The notes: generated by a model not told the origin, from the sequence alone. Numbered from the stretch's first letter, positions 53,307 to 63,213 are shown. The stretch: 64,000 nt of DNA from Amycolatopsis camponoti (GCF_902497555.1 NZ_CABVGP010000001.1:4391038-4455037); one strand, 5' to 3'. Translations and numbers: made by a program.

Positions 53307-54359
53307 CTACCGGGCCGGGCGCTTGGCCGGCTCGCAGCAGCCCACCGCGCACGGCGCGCCGTTCACCGTGCAGCCCGCGACCGGGAACGGGGACAGCTTG
53401 CGCGGCTTCACGCCGTGCGTGTGCTCGCGCACCAGCTCCACCACCAGCTCGGCGAAGCGCGGGTCCGAACCCGCCGTCGCCGCCCGGGCGAACGCCATTC
53501 CGTGCTCCGCCGCCCGCTCCGCCGCCTCGTTGTCCAGGTCCCAGATCACCTCGAGGTGGTCCGACACGAACCCGATCGGCGACACGACCACGCCGGCGAC
53601 CCCGGACTCGTGCAGCGCGTCGATGTGGTCGACGATGTCCGGCTCCAGCCACGGGACCTGCGGCGGCCCCGAGCGCGACTGCCAGACGACGTCGTAGGAA
53701 TCGATGCCCGCCTCGGCCGCCACCAGGCGCGCAGCTTCGGCGATCTGGCGGGAGTACCGGCGGCCGCCTTCGGAGGGCGGTCCCGATGCCGCGTCCGCGC
53801 TCGACGGGACCGAGTGCGCCGTGAACACCGTGCGGATGCCGGGCGCGTCGCCCAGGGACGCGTGGGCCGCGCGGACGCCGTCCGCCACCGCCGAGATGAA
53901 CAACGGGTGGTCGAAGAACTGGCGCAGCTTCACCATTTCGGGTGCATCGGAACCGACCGCCGCGCGGGCGCGCTCGATGTCCTCGTCGTACTGGCGGCAC
54001 GCCGAGTAGCCGCCGTACGCGCTCGTCGGGAACACCAGGATCCGCTTCGCACCCTCAGAGGTCAGCGACGCCAGGGTGTCCTCGACCATCGGGTGCCAGT
54101 TGCGGTTGCCGAAGTGCACCGGCAGGTCGACGCCGGCGGCCGCGAGCTGCTTCTCGACCGCGGCCATCGCGTCGCGGTTCAGCCGGTTGATCGGCGAGAC
54201 GCCGCCGAAGTGCTGGTAGTGCTCGGCGACCTCGAGAAGCCGCTCCCGCGGCACGCCCCGGCCCCTGGTCACGTTCTCGAGGAACGGCATGACGTCGTCA
54301 GGCCCTTCCGGACCGCCGAACGAAAGCCACAGCAACGCGTCGTATCCCACCCCTGCCAT
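53307..54359 (-). CDS. hemH: Coproporphyrin/proto-porphyrin ferrochelatase
   Basis: Inserts iron into the porphyrin in heme synthesis; actinobacterial members use coproporphyrin III. The 350-residue protein has [43 protein letters not shown], the catalytic-His segment [16 protein letters not shown], and [15 protein letters not shown] (metal ligands). The C-terminal [13 protein letters not shown] supplies cysteines for the [2Fe-2S] cluster seen in actinobacterial enzymes. No other heme gene is adjacent. The ribosome site is weak; the ATG follows from the family start. Confidence 0.94.
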   Translation of the reverse strand: MAGVGYDALLWLSFGGPEGPDDVMPFLENVTRGRGVPRERLLEVAEHYQHFGGVSPINRLNRDAMAAVEKQLAAAGVDLPVHFGNRNWHPMVEDTLASLTSEGAKRILVFPTSAYGGYSACRQYDEDIERARAAVGSDAPEMVKLRQFFDHPLFISAVADGVRAAHASLGDAPGIRTVFTAHSVPSSADAASGPPSEGGRRYSRQIAEAARLVAAEAGIDSYDVVWQSRSGPPQVPWLEPDIVDHIDALHESGVAGVVVSPIGFVSDHLEVIWDLDNEAAERAAEHGMAFARAATAGSDPRFAELVVELVREHTHGVKPRKLSPFPVAGCTVNGAPCAVGCCEPAKRPAR

Positions 54360-54425
54360 CTTGCCGATGTGGCGGCCCGCACGCTGAGGCGGGCCCGTTA
54401 TGAATCGACCAGTCCAAAACCCTGG

Positions 54426-54437
54426 TAGCCTCATCCC
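54426..54437 (+). promoter_or_regulatory. Leaderless -10 box of the TetR gene
   Basis: TAGCCT (54426-54431), 6 nt, ATG. The flanking ACCAG and CTGGT (9 nt apart, about 54408-54426) could be an operator. Confidence 0.6.
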
Positions 54438-55019
54438 ATGGCCAGGCCAAGGGAGTTCGACGAGACCGCCGCCGTCGAGAGCGCGATGCACGCGTTCTGG
54501 ACGCGCGGCTACGAGGCGACCTCGACGCAGGACCTGTGCGAGGCCACCGGACTCGGGCGCAGCAGCGTCTACAACACCTTCACCAGCAAGAAAGCCCTGT
54601 TCCAGCGCACCCTGACGCACTACAGCGCCCAGGGTCTCGCCGGCCGGAAGGCGGTCCTCGAAGGACCGGGCACCGCCGCCGACCGCCTCGCGGCGATGTT
54701 CGACGACCTCATCGACGACGAGCTGCGGCACGGCCGCCGCGGCTGTCTCGTCGTCAACACCCTCGCCGAACTCGGCACCCCCGACGACGAGGTCGGCGCC
54801 GCCCTGCGAAAAGACACCGAAAAGCAGCTCGCCCTGCTCACCGGCAGCGCCCGGGAGGGCGTTCTCGACGGCAGCCTCCGGGACGGCCGCGCCCCGGCCG
54901 ACGTCGCCGAGTTCCTGCTCAGCACCATTTCCGGGCTCCGGGTGATGTCGCGGCGCGGCGCGAGCCCCGAGGCGATGCACGCCGTCGCCGATCTCGCCCT
55001 GTCCGCGATCACTCGATAG
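54438..55019 (+). CDS. TetR-family repressor
   Basis: A 193-residue TetR/AcrR protein. The N-terminal helix-turn-helix is [20 protein letters not shown] with [28 protein letters not shown] (about 31-58), the standard family signature. The C-terminal ligand domain (about 75-190) has one cysteine. It lies 70 nt upstream of a Cml-type exporter on the same strand, the usual regulator-pump arrangement. The exporter promoter has a palindrome that may be its operator. Confidence 0.9.
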   Translation: MARPREFDETAAVESAMHAFWTRGYEATSTQDLCEATGLGRSSVYNTFTSKKALFQRTLTHYSAQGLAGRKAVLEGPGTAADRLAAMFDDLIDDELRHGRRGCLVVNTLAELGTPDDEVGAALRKDTEKQLALLTGSAREGVLDGSLRDGRAPADVAEFLLSTISGLRVMSRRGASPEAMHAVADLALSAITR

Positions 55020-55057
55020 AGAACACCCAGTGGCGCGCCAAACCGCTGCCTCAATTT

Positions 55058-55073
55058 TGTACTGACCGATACA
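55058..55073. promoter_or_regulatory. Candidate TetR operator before the exporter
   Basis: TGTA (55058-55061), 8 nt, TACA (55070-55073), in an AT-rich patch that continues into TACACAA. It lies 16-32 nt before the exporter start. Confidence 0.55.
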
Positions 55074-55089
55074 CAACCAAGGAGGACCC

Positions 55090-56256
55090 GTGCCCCTGGC
55101 CGTCTTCGTCCTCGGGCTCAGCGTGTTCGCGCTGGGCACGTCCGAGTTCATGATCACCGGCCTGCTCCCCGGGATGGCCACCGACCTCGGCGTCACCATC
55201 CCCGACGCCGGCCTGCTGATCTCCGCCTTCGCCATCGGCATGGTCGTCGGGGCCCCGCTGCTGGCGATCGGCACCCTGCGGCTCCCCCGCCGCCGGACGC
55301 TCCTCGCGCTCCTCGCGGTCTTCTTCGGGGCGCACGTCGTGGGTGCGCTGTCCACCGGGTACGCGCTGCTGTTCGCGACGCGGGTGGTGGCCGCGCTCGC
55401 CTGCGCCGGCTTCTGGGCCGTCGCGGTGGCGACGACGATCGCCCTGGTGCCGGTGGAGCGCCGCGGCCGCGCGATGGCGGTGCTGGTCGGCGGGCTGACG
55501 GTGGCCAACATCGCCGGCGTCCCCGCGGGAACGTTCCTCGGGCAGCACGCGGGCTGGCGGACGGCGTTCTGGGCGGTGGCGGGCGTGACCCTGCTGGCGG
55601 CCGCCGGAGTGGCGGCGCTGGTGCCGGAGACGACCGGCGGCGGGATGAGCGTCCGCACCGAGCTGCGGCTGTACCGGCGCGGCCGGGTCTGGCTCGCGCT
55701 CGGTGTGATCGCCTTGTGCCAGGCCATGATCTTCGCCGCGTTCAGCTACCTCGCCCCGTTGCTGACCGAAACGGACGGCCTGCCGGAGGCCTGGGTCCCG
55801 GGGGTCCTCGCCCTGTTCGGCGTCGGCGCCCTCATCGGCATCACGGCCGGTGGGCGGCTGGCCGACCGCCATCCCTTCGCCACGCTCTACGGCTGCGTCG
55901 GGCTCGCCCTGGCGTCGCTGCTCGTCCTGGCCCTCACGACCGACACGGGGGTCGCCGTCGCGGCGGTGCTCGTGTTCGGCGCCGCCGGGTTCGGGGCCAA
56001 CCCGGCGCTCAACGTCCGCACCTACGCCGTGGCCGGGAACGCGCCGACGCTCGTCGGCGCCAGCACGACTTCGGCGTTCAACGTCGGCAACACCCTCGGG
56101 CCGTGGCTCGGCGGCCTCGCGATCGGCGCCGGCCTGGGCTTCCCCAGCGTCGCGTGGACGGGCATCGCCCTCGGAGCGACGACGCTGGTCGCGGTCACGG
56201 TCGCGGTCGTCGTCCAGCGGAACGACGACCGCGACCGGGAGCCGCTGGCCGTGTGA
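55090..56256 (+). CDS. MFS exporter of the Cml/Cmx (chloramphenicol) type
   Basis: A 388-residue, twelve-helix DHA1-type antiporter. [23 protein letters not shown] (about 5-27) is typical of Cml/Cmx exporters, and the motif A-like [12 protein letters not shown] and [20 protein letters not shown] follow. A perfect AAGGAGG precedes the GTG. It probably exports an amphenicol-like or other small molecule; the substrate is unproven. It converges with inhA, whose stop lies 3 nt past its own. Confidence 0.87.
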   Translation: MPLAVFVLGLSVFALGTSEFMITGLLPGMATDLGVTIPDAGLLISAFAIGMVVGAPLLAIGTLRLPRRRTLLALLAVFFGAHVVGALSTGYALLFATRVVAALACAGFWAVAVATTIALVPVERRGRAMAVLVGGLTVANIAGVPAGTFLGQHAGWRTAFWAVAGVTLLAAAGVAALVPETTGGGMSVRTELRLYRRGRVWLALGVIALCQAMIFAAFSYLAPLLTETDGLPEAWVPGVLALFGVGALIGITAGGRLADRHPFATLYGCVGLALASLLVLALTTDTGVAVAAVLVFGAAGFGANPALNVRTYAVAGNAPTLVGASTTSAFNVGNTLGPWLGGLAIGAGLGFPSVAWTGIALGATTLVAVTVAVVVQRNDDRDREPLAV

Positions 56257-56259
56257 GGC

Positions 56260-57027
56260 TCAGATGCCGAGGAAGTGGACCCCGCCGTCGACCATGATCA
56301 TCGAGCCGGTGGTGGCGGGGAGCCAGTCCGACAGCACCGCGCACACGCTCTTGGCCACCGGGTCCGGGTCCGTGCTGTCCCAGCCGAGCGGCGCACGCTC
56401 GCCCCAGCCGTCCTCCAGGTCGACGAAGCCCGGGATGGACTTGGCGGCCATCGTCTTCATCGGGCCCGCGCTGACCAGGTTGACGCGAATGCCCTGCGGC
56501 CCCAGCTCCTTGGCCAGGTACCGGTTGACCGACTCGAGCCCGGCCTTCGCGACGCCCATCCAGTTGTAGACCGGCCAAGCGACGCGCGCGTCGAAGTCCA
56601 TGCCGACGTACGACGCACCGCGGCCCATCAGCGGCAGGCACGCCTTCGCCAGCGACATGTACGAGTACGTCGAGATCTCGATCGCCGTCTTGACGTCCTC
56701 GGCGGGCGCGTCGAGGAACGGTGCGCCGAGGCAGGTCTGCGGGGCGAAGCCGATCGAGTGCAGCACCCCGTCGAGGCCGTCGACGTGCTCGCGGACCTTG
56801 TCGGCGAGGCCGTCGAGGTGCTCCTGGTTGGTGACGTCCAGCTCGATCACGGGCGCCTCTTCGGGCAGGCGCTTCGCGATGCGCTCGACCAGCGACATGC
56901 GGCCGAAGCCGGTCAGCACCACCTTCGCGCCCTCCTGCTGCGCGATCTTGGCCGCGTGGAAGGCGAGCGACGCGTCGGTGATGATGCCGGTGATCAGCAG
57001 GCGCTTGCCTTCGAGCAGTCCGGGCAC
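56260..57027 (-). CDS. inhA: Enoyl-[acyl-carrier-protein] reductase, InhA/FabI
   Basis: NADH-dependent last step of each fatty-acid elongation cycle. The 255-residue protein has [32 protein letters not shown], the catalytic [13 protein letters not shown] (Tyr and Lys), and [18 protein letters not shown] near the end. It closely resembles M. tuberculosis InhA. The start is a GTG after GGAGGACCC. It is in an operon with fabG, 35 nt downstream. It would be the target of isoniazid- or triclosan-type inhibitors. Confidence 0.95.
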   Translation of the reverse strand: MPGLLEGKRLLITGIITDASLAFHAAKIAQQEGAKVVLTGFGRMSLVERIAKRLPEEAPVIELDVTNQEHLDGLADKVREHVDGLDGVLHSIGFAPQTCLGAPFLDAPAEDVKTAIEISTYSYMSLAKACLPLMGRGASYVGMDFDARVAWPVYNWMGVAKAGLESVNRYLAKELGPQGIRVNLVSAGPMKTMAAKSIPGFVDLEDGWGERAPLGWDSTDPDPVAKSVCAVLSDWLPATTGSMIMVDGGVHFLGI

Positions 57028-57062
57028 GGGTCCTCCAAGTCTTGGTTCGGGATGAAGAGAGG

Positions 57063-57767
57063 TCAGTGGCCGAGGCCGAGGCCGCCGTCGACCGGCAGCA
57101 CCGCGCCGTTGACGTAGCCGGCCTCGTCGGAGGCCAGGTAGCGCACGGCGGCGGCGATCTCCGACGGCTCGGCGTACCGGCCGGACGGCACCTGCGCGAG
57201 GATCTGCTTCTTGCGGTCCTCGGGCAGCTCGTCGGTCATATCGGTGCGCACGAAGCCGGGCGCGATGACGTTCGAGGTGATGTTGCGGGAGCCGAGCTCG
57301 CGGGCCAGCGAGCGCGCGAAGCCGACGAGGCCGGCCTTCGACGCCGCGTAGTTCGCCTGGCCGGCCGAACCGGAGAGCCCGACCACCGAGGAGATGAAGA
57401 CGAACCGGCCCCACTTGCCGCGCAGCATGCCGCGGGAGGCGCGCTTCGCGACGCGGTAGGCGCCGGTCAGGTTCGCGTTGATGACACGCTCGAACTGCTC
57501 GTCGCTCATCCGCATCAACAGCGTGTCGTCGGTCAGCCCGGCGTTGGACACGAGCACCTCGACCGCGCCCTGGTGCTCCTCGACGAGCTTGAACGCCGCG
57601 TCGACCTGCTCGGTGTCGGTTACGTCCGCCTGGACCCCGAAGAGGCCGTCGGGCGCGCCCGAACCACGGTGCGTGACGGCGACCCGGTGTCCCTGCTCCG
57701 CCAGGTCCCGGGCGATCGCCAGACCGATGCCCCGGTTGCCCCCGGTGACCAGAACCGACCGTCCCAC
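57063..57767 (-). CDS. fabG: 3-oxoacyl-[acyl-carrier-protein] reductase FabG
   Basis: NADPH-dependent second step of the elongation cycle. The 234-residue protein is a classical [12 protein letters not shown] (about 7-15), VSNAGLTDD, the catalytic [21 protein letters not shown] with Ser-Tyr-Lys, and [10 protein letters not shown]. The GTG start is preferred because of GAGGGAG upstream; a longer form would include 14 unconserved residues. A -10-like TAACCT lies at 57816 to 57811. Order fabG-inhA matches the mycobacterial mabA-inhA pair. Confidence 0.94.
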   Translation of the reverse strand: MGRSVLVTGGNRGIGLAIARDLAEQGHRVAVTHRGSGAPDGLFGVQADVTDTEQVDAAFKLVEEHQGAVEVLVSNAGLTDDTLLMRMSDEQFERVINANLTGAYRVAKRASRGMLRGKWGRFVFISSVVGLSGSAGQANYAASKAGLVGFARSLARELGSRNITSNVIAPGFVRTDMTDELPEDRKKQILAQVPSGRYAEPSEIAAAVRYLASDEAGYVNGAVLPVDGGLGLGH

Positions 57768-57951
57768 AGTGTTCTCCCTCTTCGTCGACCGTGCGCTGAT
57801 GTCGGGCACGAGGTTATCGGCAGCGCCGCCGGGTCGCGCACCCGCGCCCGGGGTGTCCGCGACCGTCCTAAGCCCGTGTAAGGAACTGCCCTCCGACCTT
57901 GCTGGTTACCCGCTGGTTGGTCACCGTGAGTCGCAACACAGGAGGTCGACG

Positions 57952-59265
57952 ATGACAACCCGGATCAGCGGTGCCACCACGGGGGCCGTGAGCGAGAAAC
58001 GCGTGATCGGCAACGTGCTGCGCGGCTCCATCGGCAATCTGGTGGAGTGGTACGACTGGTACGCCTACGCGGCGTTCACCACGTACTTCGCCAAGTCCTT
58101 CTTCCCGACGACCGACACGACGGCCGCCTTCCTCGGCACCGCCGCCGTGTTCGCGGTCGGGTTCCTCATGCGCCCGCTCGGCGGCTGGATGCTCGGGCGG
58201 TTCGCCGACCGGTTCGGCCGCCGCAGCGCCCTGGTGCTTTCGGTCACGCTGATGGCCGGCGGGTCGCTGCTCATCGCCGTCACGCCGAGCTATCACACGA
58301 TCGGCCTCGCGGCGCCGATCCTCCTGCTGGTCGCGCGGCTGATCCAGGGCTTGTCCGTCGGCGGCGAGTACTCCACGTCGGCGACGTACCTGTCCGAAGT
58401 GGCCACTCCGGGCAAGCGCGGGTTCTACTCCAGCTTCCAGTACGTCACGCTGTACGGCGGCCAGCTGCTGGCGCTGGGTCTCCAGCTGATCCTCCAGGGC
58501 CTGCTCACCGAGCAGCAGCTGACGTCGTGGGGCTGGCGGATCGCGTTCGGCGTCGGCACGGTCGCCGCGCTCAGCGTCATGTGGCTGCGCCGCGGCATGG
58601 ACGAGTCCGAGAGCTTCACGAAGGAAAAGGGCACCGAGGCGGCCGGTGACCGCGGCACGCTGCGCGCGCTGGCCAAGTACCCGAAGGAGATCGCGCTCGT
58701 CGTCGGCCTGACGCTCGGCGGCACGGTGGCGTTCTACACCTTCGCCACCTACAGCCAGAAGTTCCTCGAGAACACCGCCCACATCCCGCGGCGCACGGTC
58801 ACGATCATCCTGTTCTCGGCGATCCTCCTCGCGGCGATCCTGCAGCCGCTGGCGGGCAAGCTGTCCGACCGGATCGGCCGCCGCCCGCTGCTGCTGTTCT
58901 TCGGCATCGCGGGCACGCTGCTCACCGTGCCGATCATGACGATCATGGGCTCGACCCGGAACCCGGTCGGCGCGTTCTTCCTCGTCCTGGCCGGGCTCGT
59001 CGTCGTGGCGGGGTACACGTCGATCAACGCGATCGTGAAGGCCGAGCTGTTCCCGACGAAGATCCGCGCCATCGGTGTCGGGCTGCCCTACGCGCTGACC
59101 GTGGCGATCTTCGGCGGTACCGCGGAGCTCATCGCGCAGGCGCTGAAGAGCGCCGGGCACGAGTCGGTGTTCTTCTGGTACGTCGCGGGCTGTGTCCTGG
59201 TCTCCCTGATCGTCTACGGCACAATGCGGGAAACCTCGAAGAGCTCCGAGCTGGAAGAGCGCTGA
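57952..59265 (+). CDS. MFS transporter, metabolite:H+ symporter (MHS) family
   Basis: A 437-residue symporter of the KgtP/ShiA group. GNVLRGSIGNLVEWYDWYAYAA (about 18-39), GFLMRPLGGWMLGRFADRFGRR and RLIQGLSVGGEYSTSATYL are signature stretches; GKLSDRIGRRPLLL is the second-half loop. It probably imports an organic acid (dicarboxylate, shikimate or similar). A strong GGAGG lies 6 nt before the ATG. A two-component system and a TAXI-type binding protein follow at 7-nt or smaller gaps, suggesting one operon for sensing and uptake of the same compound. Confidence 0.9.
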   Translation: MTTRISGATTGAVSEKRVIGNVLRGSIGNLVEWYDWYAYAAFTTYFAKSFFPTTDTTAAFLGTAAVFAVGFLMRPLGGWMLGRFADRFGRRSALVLSVTLMAGGSLLIAVTPSYHTIGLAAPILLLVARLIQGLSVGGEYSTSATYLSEVATPGKRGFYSSFQYVTLYGGQLLALGLQLILQGLLTEQQLTSWGWRIAFGVGTVAALSVMWLRRGMDESESFTKEKGTEAAGDRGTLRALAKYPKEIALVVGLTLGGTVAFYTFATYSQKFLENTAHIPRRTVTIILFSAILLAAILQPLAGKLSDRIGRRPLLLFFGIAGTLLTVPIMTIMGSTRNPVGAFFLVLAGLVVVAGYTSINAIVKAELFPTKIRAIGVGLPYALTVAIFGGTAELIAQALKSAGHESVFFWYVAGCVLVSLIVYGTMRETSKSSELEER

Positions 59266-59272
59266 GAAAGGG

Positions 59273-59950
59273 ATGGTCGTGCGCGTGCTCCTCGTCGAAG
59301 ACGACGCGGGTGTCGCCGGCGCGCTCGCCGAGTCGCTGCACGCGCGCGGCCATCCCGTCACCAGCGTCGGGCGCGGGGCCGACGCCCTGCACCGCCACCG
59401 CGACGCCGACCTCGTCCTGCTGGACCTGGGGCTGCCCGATCTCGACGGCCTCGACGTCCTGCGCAAGATCCGCGCCGTCTCGCCGGTGCCGGTGATCGTC
59501 CTGACCGCCCGCGGCGACGAACGCTCGGTCGTGCGCGGCCTGCGCCTCGGCGCGGACGACTACCTCACCAAGCCGGTCCGGCTGGCCGAGCTGCTGGCCC
59601 GGATGGACGCCGTCGTGCGCCGCGCCGTCGCCCGCGAAGCGCCGGCCGACAACGCCGGTGATGTCGTGCGCGTCGAGGACGTCGAGATCGACCTCGGCGC
59701 CCGCCGGGTGCTCGTCGCCGGGCACGACGTCGGGCTCACCACCAAGGAGTTCGAGATCCTGGCCGTGCTCGCCGCGCGTCCCGGCACCGCGGTCAGCCGC
59801 CAGCAGCTCATGGACGAGGTCTGGGGCGACGCCTACCTCGCGGTGTCGCGCTCGCTCGACGTCCACCTGACCGGCCTGCGCGCGAAGCTGGACCGGCCGG
59901 GGCTGCTCACCACCATCCGCGGCTACGGCTACCGGCTCGGCCGGGACTGA
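59273..59950 (+). CDS. OmpR/PhoB-type response regulator
   Basis: A 225-residue two-component regulator. The receiver has the acidic pocket ED (10-11), phospho-acceptor Asp51 in LLDLGLPDLDG, and Lys in LTKPVRLAEL. The winged-helix output domain follows from about residue 130 (TTKEFEILAVLAARPGTAVS). It follows the MHS transporter by 7 nt and precedes its kinase by 3 nt. Closest resemblance is to TctD-type regulators of tricarboxylate uptake. Confidence 0.93.
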   Translation: MVVRVLLVEDDAGVAGALAESLHARGHPVTSVGRGADALHRHRDADLVLLDLGLPDLDGLDVLRKIRAVSPVPVIVLTARGDERSVVRGLRLGADDYLTKPVRLAELLARMDAVVRRAVAREAPADNAGDVVRVEDVEIDLGARRVLVAGHDVGLTTKEFEILAVLAARPGTAVSRQQLMDEVWGDAYLAVSRSLDVHLTGLRAKLDRPGLLTTIRGYGYRLGRD

Positions 59951-59953
59951 CCC

Positions 59954-61345
59954 GTGCGCACCCGGCTGCTGGTCGTGCTGGTCGCCCTCGCCCTCGCGGT
60001 GGTCGCCGCGTTCGCCGTGCCGCTGCTGGCGTCCACCGCCGAGCAGCGCACCCAGCAGCTGGTCATCTCCCGCACCGCCGACGTCGACCGGTTCGTCGTG
60101 CTGGCCCAGCAGGCCGTCGACACCCGCGACTCCGCGGCCCTCGTGGCCGACTCGGCCCGCTACGCCGAGCTGTACGGCGAAGGCGTCGTCATCGTCGACG
60201 CCCGGCGCGCGCCGCTGGTGCAGGCCGGTGGGCTGACCGCGGCGGACCCGGCGGTGCACGCGCTGGTCGAGGCGACGATGCGCAACGAGCCGGCGCCGCA
60301 GGTCGGCCGGCTCGGGCCGTGGTCGGCCGAACCGGCGTACTTCGCGCGGCCGGTCGGCACCGGCACCCGGGTGTCCGGCGTGGTCGTGCTCCGCGCGTCG
60401 GTGACGGCGGCGGCCGCGGACGTCGCCACCCGCTGGGGCACCATCGGCGCCGGGGCGCTGCTGGTCGCGGTGGTGTTCGTGCTGCTCGCCGTCGTGCTGG
60501 CCCGCTGGATGGTGCGGCCGCTGCACGAACTGGAGACCGGGGTCCTCGCCGTCGCCGCCGGGCACCGCGCGCACGTCCCCGAACGCACCGGGCCACGCGA
60601 GCTGCGGGTCCTGGCGGGCGAGGTCAACCGGATGTCCGAAGCCGTGCTCGAAGCGGCCGACCAGCAGCACCGCCTGGTCGCCGACGCGTCCCACCAGCTG
60701 CGCAACCCCCTTGCCGCGCTGCGGCTGCGCGTCGACTCCCTGGCCGCGCAGGTGGCGGGCGACAACGCCACCTACCGAGCGACCGTCGCCGAGGTCGAAC
60801 GCCTGGAGAAGCTCCTCGACGGCCTGCTGGCCCTCGCGCTGGCCGAGAGCACGGCGACCCGAGTCGCTGCCGGGGGCGCGGACGAGGCCTGCGATCTGGC
60901 CGCCGTGCTCGCCGAACGCGTCGACGCCTGGCGCCTGGTCGCCGAGGACACCGGCTCGACGCTCGTCCCGCCGCCGGGGCACGACGAACCGGTGACTGTC
61001 CGCTGCCCGGAAGGCGAGCTGGCCCAGATCCTCGACGTGCTGCTGGACAACGCCGTCCACTACGCCGGCCGTGGCGCGAAGATCACCACGGACTGGGAAA
61101 GCGGACCGGAGACGGCGACCCTCGTCGTCCGCGACGACGGCCCCGGACTGTCCACTGAGGACCGGGCGCGGGCGACCGAGCGGTTCTGGCGCGCCGGCGG
61201 CGAAGGCGCCCCGCGCGGGACCGGGCTCGGGCTGGCCATCGCGCACCAGCAGGTCCGCACCCGCGGCGGCGTTCTCGAACTGCGCCAGGCACTCCCGCAC
61301 GGGCTCGAAGCCCGCGTCACGCTGCCGTTGCGGGAGGAGCCGTGA
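59954..61345 (+). CDS. Sensor histidine kinase
   Basis: A 463-residue membrane kinase. Two transmembrane helices (about 5-27 and 163-184) enclose an extracytoplasmic domain of about 135 residues. HAMP follows, then the dimerisation box DASHQLRNPLAAL with His247, and the ATPase domain with DNAVHYAGRG (N box), DDGPGLS (G1) and GTGLGLAI (G2). It starts with GTG. The TAXI binding-protein gene overlaps its stop as GTGA, so the binding protein may present ligand to this kinase. Confidence 0.92.
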   Translation: MRTRLLVVLVALALAVVAAFAVPLLASTAEQRTQQLVISRTADVDRFVVLAQQAVDTRDSAALVADSARYAELYGEGVVIVDARRAPLVQAGGLTAADPAVHALVEATMRNEPAPQVGRLGPWSAEPAYFARPVGTGTRVSGVVVLRASVTAAAADVATRWGTIGAGALLVAVVFVLLAVVLARWMVRPLHELETGVLAVAAGHRAHVPERTGPRELRVLAGEVNRMSEAVLEAADQQHRLVADASHQLRNPLAALRLRVDSLAAQVAGDNATYRATVAEVERLEKLLDGLLALALAESTATRVAAGGADEACDLAAVLAERVDAWRLVAEDTGSTLVPPPGHDEPVTVRCPEGELAQILDVLLDNAVHYAGRGAKITTDWESGPETATLVVRDDGPGLSTEDRARATERFWRAGGEGAPRGTGLGLAIAHQQVRTRGGVLELRQALPHGLEARVTLPLREEP

Positions 61346-62286
61346 CGCTCCCCCGCCGCACCGCCCTGCTCGGCGGGCTCGGCCTCGTCCTGGCCGGCTG
61401 CTCGACGGCGGGCTACGGAGGTCCCGAACGGACGGTCACCATCGCCGCCGGCGAACGCGGCGGCTTCTACCTCGCCTTCGCCGAGCTGCTGGCGGCCGAG
61501 CTGAGCCGGGCCGAGCCCCGGCTGCACGCCACCGCCGTGCCGACCGAGGCCAGCGTCGCCAACGTCGAGCTGGTGCGAAGCGGGCAGGCCGACCTCGGGC
61601 TGGTGCTCGCCGACGTCGCCCAGACGGCGCTCGCCGGGACCGCGCCGTTCACCGCGAAGGTGCCGCTGCTCGCGCTCGGCCGCGTCTACGAGAACTACCT
61701 GCAGCTCGTGGTGCGGGCGGACGGACCGATCCGCCGGCTCGCCGACCTGGCGGGCCGTCCGGTGTCGCTCGGCGCGGGCGGGTCCGGCGCGGCCCAGCTC
61801 GGCGAGCGGCTGTTCGCGAAGGCCGGGGTCGCGGTCGATGCCCGGCACCTGCTCTTCGACGACGCCGTCCGCGCGCTGGCCGCCCGGCGGGTCGACGCGA
61901 TGCTGTGGTCCGGCGGGGTGCCGACGCCGAAGCTCGCGGACCTCACCCGCACGACGCCGATCGCCCTGCTGCCGCTCGACGCCGTGGTCCCGGCGCTGCG
62001 TGCCGCGTACGGGCCGGTGTACGACCAGGTCCAGGTGCCCGACGGCGCCTACCGCGGGGTCGGGGCGCTGGGCACGATCGGCGTGGCGAACCTGCTGGTC
62101 TGCTCCCCCGCGCTGCCCGGCGACGTCGCCGCGGCCGTCGTCCGGCTGCTCGTGGAGCGGGCGACCGACCTCGTACCCGCCGAGGCCGTCGGCACGCAGT
62201 TCCTCGACGTGCGGACGCTGATCGGCACGCAGCCGGTGCCGCTGCAGCCGGGCGCGGCGGCCGCGTACCGGACGCTGCACGGCTGA
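61342..62286 (+). CDS. TAXI-family TRAP solute-binding lipoprotein
   Basis: Extracytoplasmic binding protein of the TAXI family, 314 residues. The lipobox is LVLAGC, so it is lipid-anchored. TVTIAAGERGGFYLAFAELLAAEL and VELVRSGQADLGLVLADVA match the family N-terminal half; GRPVSLGAGGSGAAQLGERLF and VPDGAYRGV follow. No TRAP membrane subunits are present in the window, so it probably works as a sensory partner of the coupled histidine kinase, or with the MHS transporter. The GTG overlaps the kinase stop. Confidence 0.9.
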   Translation: MTLPRRTALLGGLGLVLAGCSTAGYGGPERTVTIAAGERGGFYLAFAELLAAELSRAEPRLHATAVPTEASVANVELVRSGQADLGLVLADVAQTALAGTAPFTAKVPLLALGRVYENYLQLVVRADGPIRRLADLAGRPVSLGAGGSGAAQLGERLFAKAGVAVDARHLLFDDAVRALAARRVDAMLWSGGVPTPKLADLTRTTPIALLPLDAVVPALRAAYGPVYDQVQVPDGAYRGVGALGTIGVANLLVCSPALPGDVAAAVVRLLVERATDLVPAEAVGTQFLDVRTLIGTQPVPLQPGAAAAYRTLHG

Positions 62287-62290
62287 ACGC

Positions 62291-62302
62291 TAGATTGAGC
62301 CG
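62291..62302 (+). promoter_or_regulatory. Leaderless -10 box of the 4HBT thioesterase
   Basis: TAGATT (62291-62296), 6 nt, GTG. Confidence 0.6.
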
Positions 62303-62725
62303 GTGACCGAACCCCGCCACCCGATCGTCGAGATGCCGCTGCGCGTGCGCTACCACGAGTGCGACGGCCAGGGCATCGTCTTCAACGCCCACTACCTGGC
62401 CTATGTGGACATGTGCGCGTTCGAGGCGGAGAAGGCGCTGTTCGGTTCGCACGACGAGTTCCTGGCCCACCGCACGGACGTCGTGGTGGCGGAGGCGAAC
62501 CTGAAGTTCCGCGCGCCGGCACGGTACGACGACGAACTGGTCGTCTCGCAGTACCTGACCCACCTCGGGACGACGTCGCTGATCTTCGACTTCGAGCTCC
62601 GCCGCGGCTCGACGCTCATCGCGGCGGCGAACGTCCGGTACGTGTTCATCGACCCGGCCACCCTGCGTCCGGCGGCGCCGCCGGACGCGGTCCGCAAGAT
62701 CTACGCGGACCTGCTCGGAGACTGA
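62303..62725 (+). CDS. Acyl-CoA thioesterase, 4-hydroxybenzoyl-CoA type
   Basis: Single hotdog-fold thioesterase, 140 residues. RYHECDGQGIVFNAHYLAYVD (about 15-35) carries the catalytic Asp of the 4HBT family; LKFRAPARYDDELVV and RGSTLIAAANVRYVFID follow. It should hydrolyse an acyl-CoA, possibly in aromatic or phenylacetate metabolism or proofreading. It starts with GTG. TrmL is 3 nt downstream. Confidence 0.9.
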   Translation: MTEPRHPIVEMPLRVRYHECDGQGIVFNAHYLAYVDMCAFEAEKALFGSHDEFLAHRTDVVVAEANLKFRAPARYDDELVVSQYLTHLGTTSLIFDFELRRGSTLIAAANVRYVFIDPATLRPAAPPDAVRKIYADLLGD

Positions 62726-62728
62726 GCC

Positions 62729-63190
62729 GTGTTCCGCATTCTCTTCTACCAGCCCGAAATCCCGCCGAACACGGGCAACGCGATCCGGCTGACGGCGAAC
62801 ACGGGGTGCGAGCTGCACCTGGTCGAGCCGCTCGGATTCACGTTGGAGGACAAGCAGCTGCGCCGCGCCGGGCTCGACTACCACGACCTGGCGCGGGTCC
62901 GGGTGCACGCGTCCCTGGCGGCGGCGTGGGAAGTGCTGCTGCCGGCGAAGGTCTACGCGTTCAGCGCGTCGGCGACGCGGCTGTACACGGACGTCGCGTA
63001 CGCGCCCGGGGACGTCCTGCTGTTCGGCCCGGAGTCGGCGGGGCTGCCGGCGGCGGTGCAGGAGGCACCGGAGGTGACCGACCGCGTGCGGCTGCCGATG
63101 CTGCCGACCAGCCGGTCGCTCAACCTGGCCAACACCGCGGCGATCACGGTCTACGAGGCCTGGCGGCAGAACGGCTTCGCGGGCGCGTGA
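62729..63190 (+). CDS. trmL: tRNA (cytidine(34)-2'-O)-methyltransferase TrmL
   Basis: SPOUT-class methyltransferase modifying the wobble position of certain tRNAs. The 153-residue protein has FYQPEIPPNTGNAIRLTANT (about 6-25), GCELHLVEPLGF, LLFGPESAGLP and LPMLPTSRSLNLANTAAI, the knotted SAM-binding part. It starts with GTG. GGAGACTGAGCC, overlapping the upstream stop, supplies the ribosome site. Confidence 0.94.
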   Translation: MFRILFYQPEIPPNTGNAIRLTANTGCELHLVEPLGFTLEDKQLRRAGLDYHDLARVRVHASLAAAWEVLLPAKVYAFSASATRLYTDVAYAPGDVLLFGPESAGLPAAVQEAPEVTDRVRLPMLPTSRSLNLANTAAITVYEAWRQNGFAGA

Positions 63191-63201
63191 TCACCCTCCG
63201 G

Positions 63202-63213
63202 TAGGTTCGCCGG
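63202..63213 (+). promoter_or_regulatory. Leaderless -10 box of the four-helix membrane protein gene
   Basis: TAGGTT (63202-63207), 6 nt, ATG. Confidence 0.6.
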
